17,949 bases of DNA, from the NCBI GenBank assembly GCA_002452695.1, contig DKFA01000103.1, forward strand, positions 4,310 to 22,258, in the 5' to 3' direction. The position numbers and the translations under genes are program-made. Of this stretch, positions 7,147 to 12,929 are shown piece after piece. Within the stretch, counting starts at the first letter, position 1, and each line of letters begins with the position of its first letter. The notes under the pieces are model-generated. The model was not told where the DNA came from. It saw nothing but the letters and a program-made list of their open reading frames with translations, and ran no database searches. This DNA is from Dehalococcoidia bacterium UBA6808. Lineage in GTDB: Bacteria; Chloroflexota; Dehalococcoidia; GIF9; UBA5629.

Positions 7147-8745
7147 CTATAGCGGCAGCGTGACGCCTTCAACGGGCAGGACAACCTGTATGCCGCTGCC
7201 TTCCAGCTTCTCCTGGTAGAACTGCGGATACTGACTGTGCACCGGTACCAGCAATCGGGGTCCGATCGATCTGGCGATCTCCAGCAGGTCGGGACCGCAG
7301 GCATGGCCGGATGCATGCAGCCCGCGCTCCCCCTCCGGTATCTCGTATTTTTCGCCGGCTTTGGCCGGCAGCCCGTAGCTATTAAACCGGAAACGCTCCA
7401 GCCAGTTATGCAGGCGGTCCAGATCGATCTCCTGTTCCTCATCGTGCGGTTCGCTGGTGCTGTAGACGTACAGCCCTCCGGGGTCGGGACGAATCCCCGG
7501 CAGCTCGTTGAGATCGAAGAAGCTGAAGCAGAGGATGTATTTATCCTGCGCCCTGTTTACGTCGTCAGCCAGCACCGTTCTGGCGCTGTATTCCGCAAAA
7601 AGGTTGCGCAGCCAGATGCCGGGCGATTTGCTGGCCGTCGTCTCCTGGTAAATGACCAGAGCATCATCGGCGGCAATATCAGGGATGTCCGGGTCCAGCA
7701 GCCTGACCGTCTTTAGCAGATAAGCGTCCCGGGCCAGTATAGCCAGTCTTCGCCCGGTCTGGCGGGCGATCTGCAGAAAGGTCAGCAGCCGGTCCACATC
7801 CCTGGCCGAGAAATCCGCTATCACCAGCTTTTCGGCCTGTTGGATGGCCCTGAGCGCATTCTCATAGACGGACTGCTCGGAGACATTCGATTCCCTGGTA
7901 ACATTGGTGCCCTCTATGATCAGGGCCGCCGGCTTCAGGGAGGCCGCTTCTTCGATAAACCGGCGCGTCAGGTCCTGCCGCTTGCCGTGCAGCCTGAGGT
8001 CACCGCTGTAGATGATCCAGCCGCTATCGGTATTTATGCCCCAGGCGCAGGCGCCGGGTATGGAATGATCGACCGGAAAGCAGCGCAGCTCAAAACGGCA
8101 GTTGGAATGGCTATCAAGGGGCGATGAGATTATCTCCTTCTGTCCCTTGCTCCTCTCCCAGAAGCCCGACAGCCAGAACCTGGCGGCGTCGGGGCTGAGC
8201 TTTTTCAGATCAGCGGGCGGGATATGAAATTTACGCTGTCTTTTTTCTCCCCCGCCCGAGATAAACGCCTGCTGCTTCCAGCCCGAAGGGAGGTCCCAGG
8301 CTACCTCGCTATAGTAGCAGACCTGCTGGTCGAAGTCCGATTTTCCGGAGTCCTGAATAGCCTTGGCAATAAAGGCCGTCAGCGCCGTCGAGTAGACCGG
8401 CACCGACTCATGGATGAACGAGATGTGCGCCGAGTGGTCCATGTGGGCATGCGAAAGCAGGATGCCGTCCAGCCGGTCGACCGTTCGGGCATCCTCGAAA
8501 TACCGCCAGACCTCCGGCAGTTCCAGATCGCTGCGGTAGATGCCTTTCAGGTGAGGCAGCAGCCCCATGGTCAGCGGGTCGAGCAGGCCGGCCCCGCCGC
8601 GCGGCTTTAAATATTCCTCGTAATAGAGTTTGTGCCTGCTGTAAGGGAAGCCAAAATCCAGCAGCAACCTTCTATCGGACTCTTCCAGCAGGATTTTATT
8701 GCCGCCGATCTCATTGATGCCGCCATAGATGGTGAGTTGAGCCAC
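7147..8745 (-). CDS. RNase J-like metallo-beta-lactamase-fold hydrolase
   Basis: Encodes 532 residues. The N-terminus (YGGINEIGGNKILLE) resembles that of RNase J (a GGxxEIGxN start). The metal site has SHAHMDH (His99, His101, Asp103, His104), a His in FPVDHSIPGA (His227), YSGDLRLHG (Asp249), and late in the protein the RNase J/beta-CASP signature HASGHACG (477-484) and PVH (His503). This points to a zinc-dependent ribonuclease or nucleic-acid hydrolase. It is not a canonical RNase J: there are unusual stretches between residues 32-90 and 140-215, and the C-terminal domain is missing. The start is GTG (8745-8743), preceded by GAGG at a good distance. It converges on feoB, with 7 bp between stop codons and no visible terminator. 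It lies last in a run of four minus-strand genes but may also have its own promoter. Target RNA unknown. Confidence 0.8.
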   Translation of the reverse strand: MAQLTIYGGINEIGGNKILLEESDRRLLLDFGFPYSRHKLYYEEYLKPRGGAGLLDPLTMGLLPHLKGIYRSDLELPEVWRYFEDARTVDRLDGILLSHAHMDHSAHISFIHESVPVYSTALTAFIAKAIQDSGKSDFDQQVCYYSEVAWDLPSGWKQQAFISGGGEKRQRKFHIPPADLKKLSPDAARFWLSGFWERSKGQKEIISSPLDSHSNCRFELRCFPVDHSIPGACAWGINTDSGWIIYSGDLRLHGKRQDLTRRFIEEAASLKPAALIIEGTNVTRESNVSEQSVYENALRAIQQAEKLVIADFSARDVDRLLTFLQIARQTGRRLAILARDAYLLKTVRLLDPDIPDIAADDALVIYQETTASKSPGIWLRNLFAEYSARTVLADDVNRAQDKYILCFSFFDLNELPGIRPDPGGLYVYSTSEPHDEEQEIDLDRLHNWLERFRFNSYGLPAKAGEKYEIPEGERGLHASGHACGPDLLEIARSIGPRLLVPVHSQYPQFYQEKLEGSGIQVVLPVEGVTLPL

Positions 8746-8796
8746 TTCTAACCTCGTTTATAATACTGCCCTGATCTTGCCGGTTGTCGTCATTCC

Positions 8797-8826
8797 AGTA
8801 TAACCTGAGCATTACACTTATACCAA
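8797..8826 (-). promoter_or_regulatory. Candidate promoter for the RNase J-like gene
   Basis: On the minus strand TTGGTA (8821-8826) and TATACT (8797-8802) are 18 bp apart, placing a transcript start near 8790 and a leader of about 45 nt. If real, the hydrolase can be made independently of the upstream lut-like genes. Confidence 0.35.
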
Positions 8827-8882
8827 ACCTCAAGGATACAAATACCGTGTCCGGCTGATACGCTATAACCGCGGCCCACCGG

Positions 8883-10073
8883 CTATTCAGGCTCGGCGAT
8901 CGACTGCCTGAGCTTGAGCACCATCTCGGGCACGTCGATCTTCATCGGGCAGCGCACCTTGCAGCGGCCGCAGGTGAGGCAGGTATAGGCCATGGATGAA
9001 GCCTTTTCCATGTTCTTGCTGACCTCGGCCGCCCAGACCGCGCCGATGCCGGCGAAGTACTTGTCCCCAAAATAGCCCGCCGTAAGGCCGAAGACGGGGC
9101 ATTCATACAGACAGCCGCCGCAACGCAGGCAATACAGGGCCTGGCGCAGGACAGGATCTTTGGCCAGCCGGGTCCTGCCACCGTCCATGAAAATGACGTG
9201 GAACTCCCTGGGGCCGTGCGCGCCGTAGGTGGTCACCTTTTCGATATCGCCCGTCTTGCTGGGGCCAGAGACCAGGCTGACATAGGAAGGGATGGTGTAA
9301 TTGGCATAGCGCCAGGTTACCTCGGACACTTTGAAGGCCTCCTCCAGCGTGGGCACCAGCTTCTCCATGCCCACCAGCGCTATGTGTACCGGCGGAGCGC
9401 TGGTGGCCAGCCTGATGTTACCCTCATTCTCAATCAAAAACAGCGTGCCCGTATCGGCCGCTACAACATTGGCCCCGCTGATGCCGACATCGGCTCGGAA
9501 GTATTTTTCGCGCAGCAACTCCCTGGCCGTAGCCACCAGCTTCGGGATGTCGGGGGAAAGCTCCTCGCCGGTAATCTGTGAAAAAAGCGCGGCCACGTCC
9601 TCGCGCGGAACGTGGATGGCGGGCGACAATATATGCATCGGCCGCGAATTCAGCTTTTGTATGATGAATTCGCCCAGGTCGGTTTCGTAGACCTCGTTGC
9701 CGGCATGTTCGAGATGCTCGCGCAACCCGATCTCCTCGGCAGTCATGCTCTTGGCCTTGACCACCAGCTTGCCCCGGCCAACCAGCCCGTCAATGATATC
9801 CAGCGCTTCGCCGGCCGTCCCGGCAATATAGTATTTGCCTTTGTTTTCTTCAATATTCCGGCCGGCTTTTTCAGCCAGCTCCTGCATATGCTGGATGGAA
9901 TATTCTTTGATCTTTCGCACTTCTTCGGCCATTTTGATGGTATGAGGGAATTTCTTCAGGGCTTTATCGGTGTTCTCCCGGTAGCTTTTAATGGCTCGCG
10001 AAAGCGCCAGCCTGATCCTTTCGCTGCCTGCGGCTTCCCGCAGTTCCTTACGGTAATCCTTATGTATTGACAT
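8883..10073 (-). CDS. lutB: LutB-like LUD-domain protein with two [4Fe-4S] ferredoxin motifs
   Basis: Encodes 396 residues. Residues about 60-275 form a LUD domain (VKAKSMTAEEIGL, GANVVAADTGTLFLIENEGN, HIALVGMEKLVPTLEEA). Two ferredoxin-type cysteine sets follow: Cys315, 318, 321, 325 and Cys365, 368, 371, 375, each with the CxxCxxCxxxCP pattern. This is the order of LutB/LldF, the iron-sulfur component of lactate oxidation complexes. The usual C-terminal domain of about 80-90 residues is absent: the protein ends 21 residues after the last cysteine, compared with about 475 residues for Bacillus LutB. It lies 74 bp downstream of the CCG-domain partner. GGAG four bases ahead of the ATG is the ribosome site. 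No LutC and no flavin lactate dehydrogenase are adjacent, so lactate is only one possible substrate; it may serve as an electron carrier for another hydroxyacid. Confidence 0.85.
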   Translation of the reverse strand: MSIHKDYRKELREAAGSERIRLALSRAIKSYRENTDKALKKFPHTIKMAEEVRKIKEYSIQHMQELAEKAGRNIEENKGKYYIAGTAGEALDIIDGLVGRGKLVVKAKSMTAEEIGLREHLEHAGNEVYETDLGEFIIQKLNSRPMHILSPAIHVPREDVAALFSQITGEELSPDIPKLVATARELLREKYFRADVGISGANVVAADTGTLFLIENEGNIRLATSAPPVHIALVGMEKLVPTLEEAFKVSEVTWRYANYTIPSYVSLVSGPSKTGDIEKVTTYGAHGPREFHVIFMDGGRTRLAKDPVLRQALYCLRCGGCLYECPVFGLTAGYFGDKYFAGIGAVWAAEVSKNMEKASSMAYTCLTCGRCKVRCPMKIDVPEMVLKLRQSIAEPE

Positions 10074-10089
10074 AACACTCCACTGGCTG

Positions 10090-10110
10090 CCGGCGGCGCG
10101 GCGCCGCCGG
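10090..10110 (-). other. Very stable GC-rich hairpin between the CCG and lutB-like genes
   Basis: The arms CCGGCGGCGC and GCGCCGCCGG are fully complementary around a single central G, so in RNA at least nine G:C pairs can form with a tight loop. No T-run follows on the minus strand, so it is not an intrinsic terminator. It ends 16 nt before the LutB-like start codon, just ahead of the GGAG, so it could act as an mRNA stabiliser, a processing boundary or a partial attenuator. Confidence 0.5.
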
Positions 10111-10147
10111 ATCAGCTCAAGCTACAATTATATTCTATCTATCCTAT

Positions 10148-11164
10148 CTATGCCCCGGGAAGAGATCTTGCGATCAGAGTGGCCAGGTCGAGCGCTTCGA
10201 TCCTGCTCTTCTTCAGTGCTTTTATACCGCTCTTGAGCTGCATCAGGCAGCCGGGGCAGTGTGTGACAATGACATCCGCGCCGGTTTCCGCCAGCTCTCT
10301 GGCGCGATTGGAAGCCAGGGTCAGGCTCATATTCGGGAAGACCACCTCAAAGCCCCCCCCACCTCCACAGCAGGTAGACCACTCCCCCGACGTCCATTCC
10401 GGTTCAACCAGCTCCACGTTTTCGATGGACCTGATCACCCGGCGAGGCTGTTCCAGTATGCCCATGTACCTGCCGAGCTGGCAGGGGTCATGGTAGGCGA
10501 CCCTGACCTTGTGCGGATATTTCAACTTTAGTTGGCCCGCATGCTCATCCACGGCCTCGATGAAATGTTTGACCTCGATATCATAGCCAGGCACGAATTT
10601 GGGAGCCAGATTTTTCAACGCGTGGGTACAGGATGGGACAATGCCTATAACCTGCTTGATGCCATGCAATTTGAATTTTTCATAAGCATGGCTGGCCGCC
10701 TCACCGTATTCTTTGCGCAGCCCGGTATGATAGAGCGGCGCCCCGCAGCAGGGCTCGTCCTTGCCCAGATAGGACAGTTCGATGCCCAGCGCTTTAAGCA
10801 CCCTGACGGCATCCCGCAACACATGGTCCTCGCTGTCCTCCCTGCTGGACATGGCTGCTGTGAAAAGCCTGGCCGCATCGATGCCCAGTTTTTTTGGTAT
10901 GCCCGCCAGCACTACAGGCAGGTCCGGGTCGACCGCCATGCGGTCTGCCGATCTGACCAGGTTGACCAGCGGCTCCAGCATAGCGGAGTACTGATACCCG
11001 CAACCGGCAAAAAAGGCCGTCGGGCTGCCCGGTTTAAACTCTATGCCTGAGGCCCAGCGGGACTTGTCTGCCCTGGGCAGGCCAAGTATGTTGTCCCTGG
11101 CATTGATATTGTCAGCGATGTAGGTCAATCCGGCAGGTATGAAAGCAGGCCTTTTTTTACTCAT
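10148..11164 (-). CDS. CCG-domain (LutA/HdrB-like) Fe-S oxidoreductase subunit
   Basis: A 338-residue soluble protein with two cysteine-rich CCG domains, the type found in LutA, GlpC and heterodisulfide reductase HdrB/D. These domains bind Fe-S clusters and pass electrons to quinone, disulfide or a partner. Domain 1 has Cys55 (FFAGCGYQYS), Cys139-Cys140 (DEPCCGAPLYHTG) and Cys179 (PSCTHAL). Domain 2 has Cys228 (YHDPCQLGRY), Cys265-Cys266 (STCCGGGGGFE) and Cys303/Cys306 (THCPGCL). Cys55 and the first CCG are about 84 residues apart, much more than the 35-40 normal in this domain, so domain 1 carries an insertion (about residues 66-115). There is no N-terminal ferredoxin domain; that role probably falls to the LutB-like neighbour. 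AAGGA precedes the ATG. It sits between the permease (67 bp upstream) and the LutB-like gene (74 bp downstream), probably in one transcript. Confidence 0.85.
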   Translation of the reverse strand: MSKKRPAFIPAGLTYIADNINARDNILGLPRADKSRWASGIEFKPGSPTAFFAGCGYQYSAMLEPLVNLVRSADRMAVDPDLPVVLAGIPKKLGIDAARLFTAAMSSREDSEDHVLRDAVRVLKALGIELSYLGKDEPCCGAPLYHTGLRKEYGEAASHAYEKFKLHGIKQVIGIVPSCTHALKNLAPKFVPGYDIEVKHFIEAVDEHAGQLKLKYPHKVRVAYHDPCQLGRYMGILEQPRRVIRSIENVELVEPEWTSGEWSTCCGGGGGFEVVFPNMSLTLASNRARELAETGADVIVTHCPGCLMQLKSGIKALKKSRIEALDLATLIARSLPGA

Positions 11165-11231
11165 AAATTCCTTCTCTGGGTTTGCATTTACTGCAGATAT
11201 TGTAGCAGTCCGGTCATGGCCGGTACAGGAA

Positions 11232-12014
11232 TCAGCCGGGCTGGAAGAGCAGCAGCAGTCCGGCCACGAAGAGCAACATATAGAGCAGCACTTTGAAGAC
11301 GACTGCTCTGAACTTCAGCATGCTGCCGATGATAATGCCTACAATCAAGCCGGGCAGGACTATGCCCGTCGTCGTGATCGTGTTTACATTGATCAGACCG
11401 GCTGAATAAAGATTGAGCAACAACATGAAGTTCAGGATCAACCACAACATGGATACCGTTGCCTTGAATTCGGCAGGCTCTTTCAGCTCGCGGCTTGAGT
11501 AATAGACGATCAGGGGGCCACCCGACGCATACAGGCCGTGGAAGATCCCACCCACGATCAGGATCGGCCAGCCCAGGTACCAGGGCAGGCTGCCTGCAGC
11601 AAAGCGGGTGCGGTAGATCAGGATGATCTCGAGTATGGACACGGCCATGATAAAGATGCCCAGCAGGATCAGTAACTGCTTGTAATTGGCCACCTGGGTC
11701 CTGTAGTAGATGCCCACCACCATGCCCGCCACCACAGCCGGCAGGATATTGAAGATCAACACGCGCCATTTCAAATACCTGAACCAGCGCGCAACCAGCC
11801 AGCAGTTCTGGAGAAAACCCAGTATCACCAGCACCGGCAGCAGCGTATTTAGAGGAAAGATGTAAATGCCCAGCGCCATAGCCAGCAGAGTAGCGCCAAA
11901 GCCCAGCATAGTCTCAACTGTATGCGCGAAGATCAGCGCCAGCACCAGCAGGAAAATCTGGATTAAGAGCGGGTTGATAAGGCTGTCGATATTCATGAAC
12001 CACACGATCTGCAT
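11232..12014 (-). CDS. TauE/SafE family membrane permease
   Basis: Up to 260 residues, almost entirely hydrophobic, with about eight predicted membrane segments and the TauE/SafE hallmarks: ALIFAHTVETMLGFGATLLAMALG near the N-terminus and LIVGGIFHGLYASGGPLIVYY in the second half. Family members move sulfite, sulfoacetate or other organic anions. The start is uncertain. ATG at 12014 has no good ribosome site and would lie in the loop of a hairpin; ATG at 11996 (MNIDSLINPLL) fits the family better and lies 31 nt from the predicted transcript start. It heads a minus-strand unit with the CCG and LutB-like genes, suggesting it transports the acid or sulfonate that those Fe-S proteins help oxidise; that link is inferred from position only. 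Confidence 0.85.
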   Translation of the reverse strand: MQIVWFMNIDSLINPLLIQIFLLVLALIFAHTVETMLGFGATLLAMALGIYIFPLNTLLPVLVILGFLQNCWLVARWFRYLKWRVLIFNILPAVVAGMVVGIYYRTQVANYKQLLILLGIFIMAVSILEIILIYRTRFAAGSLPWYLGWPILIVGGIFHGLYASGGPLIVYYSSRELKEPAEFKATVSMLWLILNFMLLLNLYSAGLINVNTITTTGIVLPGLIVGIIIGSMLKFRAVVFKVLLYMLLFVAGLLLLFQPG

Positions 12015-12027
12015 TCGCCCGCAGATC
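12006..12027 (-). promoter_or_regulatory. Stem-loop at the predicted 5' end of the permease mRNA
   Basis: GATCTGC and GCAGATC form a perfect 7-bp stem with an 8-nt loop. The predicted transcription start lies at its outer edge. It contains the upstream candidate ATG (12014) and precedes the ATG at 11996 by nine bases. It may stabilise the transcript or affect start-codon access. Confidence 0.35.
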
Positions 12028-12033
12028 AGCCAT

Positions 12034-12062
12034 AATATACCTCAAACTGCAGGGGTCATCAA
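12034..12062 (-). promoter_or_regulatory. Promoter for the TauE permease / Fe-S protein operon
   Basis: On the minus strand TTGATG (12057-12062) and TATATT (12034-12039) are 17 bp apart, a good sigma-70 match. It predicts transcription from about 12027 into the permease gene. Confidence 0.5.
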
Positions 12063-12125
12063 CACATAGCGCTGCAACTGAAGAATATGCCCGCAAGGCA
12101 TCGATGGCCTCGGTTACACAGGACA

Positions 12126-12242
12126 GCGGCCCCTTGACACCGGCGCCTGAAAGAATGTTCCGTACCGTCGATCGCGACAGGTTGATCTGCTCACGTTCAG
12201 CCAGCGATTCGATGAATGGTGACAAAATCATATAACATCAAC
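12126..12242 (-). pseudogene. ISNCY-type transposase fragment, copy 1
   Basis: Minus-strand translation gives FIESLAEREQINLSRSTVRN and then ILSGAGVKGP, part of the N-terminal helix-turn-helix region of an ISNCY-like integrase-core transposase; such proteins usually continue with PRKRRAPKHRSRRER. Homology stops at 12126, where unrelated sequence begins, so only about 35 codons remain. An open frame runs on into the permease gene, but it is a chance read-through. Flanking DNA 12040-12125 and 12243-12298 shows nothing else I recognise. Confidence 0.7.
12126..12242. repeat. 117-bp direct repeat, left copy
   Basis: Matches 12707-12823 in the same orientation with five mismatches by eye (about 96 percent identity). 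Four of the five are clustered at 12163-12172. The repeat ends abruptly at both sides. The copies are offset by 581 bp and enclose the hicB locus. Confidence 0.9.
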
Positions 12243-12298
12243 TAACATCGACAGTTCGTTAAAATATACGTGTAGTCAATTACGTCATTAAGTACTAG

Positions 12299-12327
12299 TT
12301 GGCTTGGTGTGTAATTTTTATTACAAT
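12299..12327 (+). promoter_or_regulatory. hicB promoter with overlapping palindromic operator
   Basis: TTGGCT (12299-12304) and TACAAT (12322-12327) are 17 bp apart. A perfect palindrome, TGTAAT-tttt-ATTACA (12310-12325), covers the spacer and most of the -10 box, as expected of a toxin-antitoxin autorepression site. The HicB here is short and shows no clear DNA-binding tail, so the binding protein is uncertain. Confidence 0.5.
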
Positions 12328-12345
12328 AGGCCTTGAGGTGATGGC

Positions 12346-12579
12346 ATGAAAACAATAAACTACCGAATCCTGCTTCGCAAAGAACCTGAAGGTGGTTATA
12401 CTGTAATGGTTCCTTCGCTTCCTGGTTGTGTCACATATGGTGAGACGATAGAAGAAGCCATTGCGATGGCAAAAGAAGCTACTGAGTTATATATTGAAAG
12501 CCTGAAAGGACACAATGAAGAGGTACCCACGGAAGACGGCACTTTAGAATATACCTTAACGGTAGAAGCACATGCCTAA
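12346..12579 (+). CDS. hicB: HicB-family antitoxin (short form)
   Basis: Encodes 77 residues. The core YRILLRKEPEGGYTVMVPSLPGCVTYGETIEEAIAMAKEA is the classic HicB/UPF0150 partial RNase H-like fold, which binds and neutralises the HicA mRNA interferase. It is of the short type, without an evident C-terminal helix-turn-helix or ribbon-helix-helix. TTGAGGTGA lies just ahead of the ATG. The downstream hicA start overlaps its stop by 8 nt, the usual coupled arrangement, but hicA is truncated, so this is now an orphan antitoxin. Base composition is lower in GC than the neighbouring genes, suggesting lateral arrival. Confidence 0.85.
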   Translation: MKTINYRILLRKEPEGGYTVMVPSLPGCVTYGETIEEAIAMAKEATELYIESLKGHNEEVPTEDGTLEYTLTVEAHA

Positions 12580-12718
12580 GCTTCCCTCCCTTACTCCTGA
12601 TGAAATTATCAAAATACTTGAAGGCAAAGGTTTCGTAATTGAAGGAGCATGCCTTCTTGAGCAAAACGCTCACGTCGAGAACGATGCTTCGGAGCGCGTC
12701 TTTTACGCGGCCCCTTGA
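12572..12718 (+). pseudogene. hicA: Truncated HicA toxin gene
   Basis: The frame starts MPKLPSLTPDEIIKILEGKG then FVIE, which is the normal HicA N-terminus (first alpha helix and start of the double-stranded-RNA-binding-like fold). After about codon 24 it changes to GACLLEQNAHVENDASERVF and soon ends at TGA 12716-12718. The new part is simply the complement of the transposase fragment. The catalytic histidine region (normally GSH followed by a basic beta strand) is missing, so no mRNA interferase activity is expected. The start overlaps the end of hicB. The break lies near 12643. Confidence 0.75.
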
Positions 12719-12823
12719 CACCGGCGCCTGAAAGAATGTTCCGCACCATTGCTCGCGACAGGTTGATCTGCTCACGTTCAGTCAGCGATTCGATGAATGG
12801 TGACAAAATCATATAACATCAAC
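12644..12823 (-). pseudogene. ISNCY-type transposase fragment, copy 2, joined to hicA
   Basis: Reading from 12812 on the minus strand gives FIESLTEREQINLSRAMVRN, ILSGAGVKGPRKRRAPKHRS and RRERFAQEGMLLQ, a longer stretch of the same transposase than copy 1. The frame then passes into the complement of hicA. The true N-terminus and the whole catalytic DDE domain are absent. Upstream of the Met codon the homologous frame appears shifted (a YDF motif lies in another frame), so the piece was already degenerate. Confidence 0.75.
12707..12823. repeat. 117-bp direct repeat, right copy
   Basis: Right partner of the repeat at 12126-12242, same orientation. On the left it continues as transposase sequence for another 60 bp (absent in the left copy); on the right it stops at 12823, 19 bp before the next promoter. 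Confidence 0.9.
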
Positions 12824-12841
12824 AATTTGCTTCAAAAACTC

Positions 12842-12870
12842 TTGATATTCATGCAGGAAGTTGTTAAAAT
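12842..12870 (+). promoter_or_regulatory. Promoter for the alpha/beta hydrolase gene
   Basis: TTGATA (12842-12847) and TAAAAT (12865-12870) are 17 bp apart, each one mismatch from consensus. The predicted leader is about 53 nt. Confidence 0.55.
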
Positions 12871-12929
12871 TCAAGCTCGGTGCCCACTTAACACTCGAAT
12901 AAGCTCTGCACCTGAACAGGGAGGTTAAT

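Noticed and set aside
7237..7716. 159-codon plus-strand frame opposite the RNase J-like gene
   Set aside because: No family motifs, no promoter, and it lies wholly within a better supported gene on the other strand.
10081..10147. GC hairpin as a rho-independent terminator between the CCG and LutB-like genes
   Set aside because: No T-run follows on the coding strand, and the genes look like partners of one operon.
11188..11769. 193-codon minus-strand frame overlapping the TauE/SafE permease
   Set aside because: The overlapping frame has obvious membrane segments and family motifs. This one is rich in Arg, His, Pro and Gly, as frame-shifted GC-rich DNA usually is.
11914..12231. A 105-codon minus-strand frame starting in the transposase fragment and running into the permease gene
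   Set aside because: The first 35 codons are a transposase relic, and the rest is chance read-through out of frame with the permease. It has no ribosome site.
12126..12823. The repeats as the start of a CRISPR array or as terminal repeats of an intact composite element
   Set aside because: There are only two copies 581 bp apart, they encode part of a transposase, and no inverted ends or full transposase are present.
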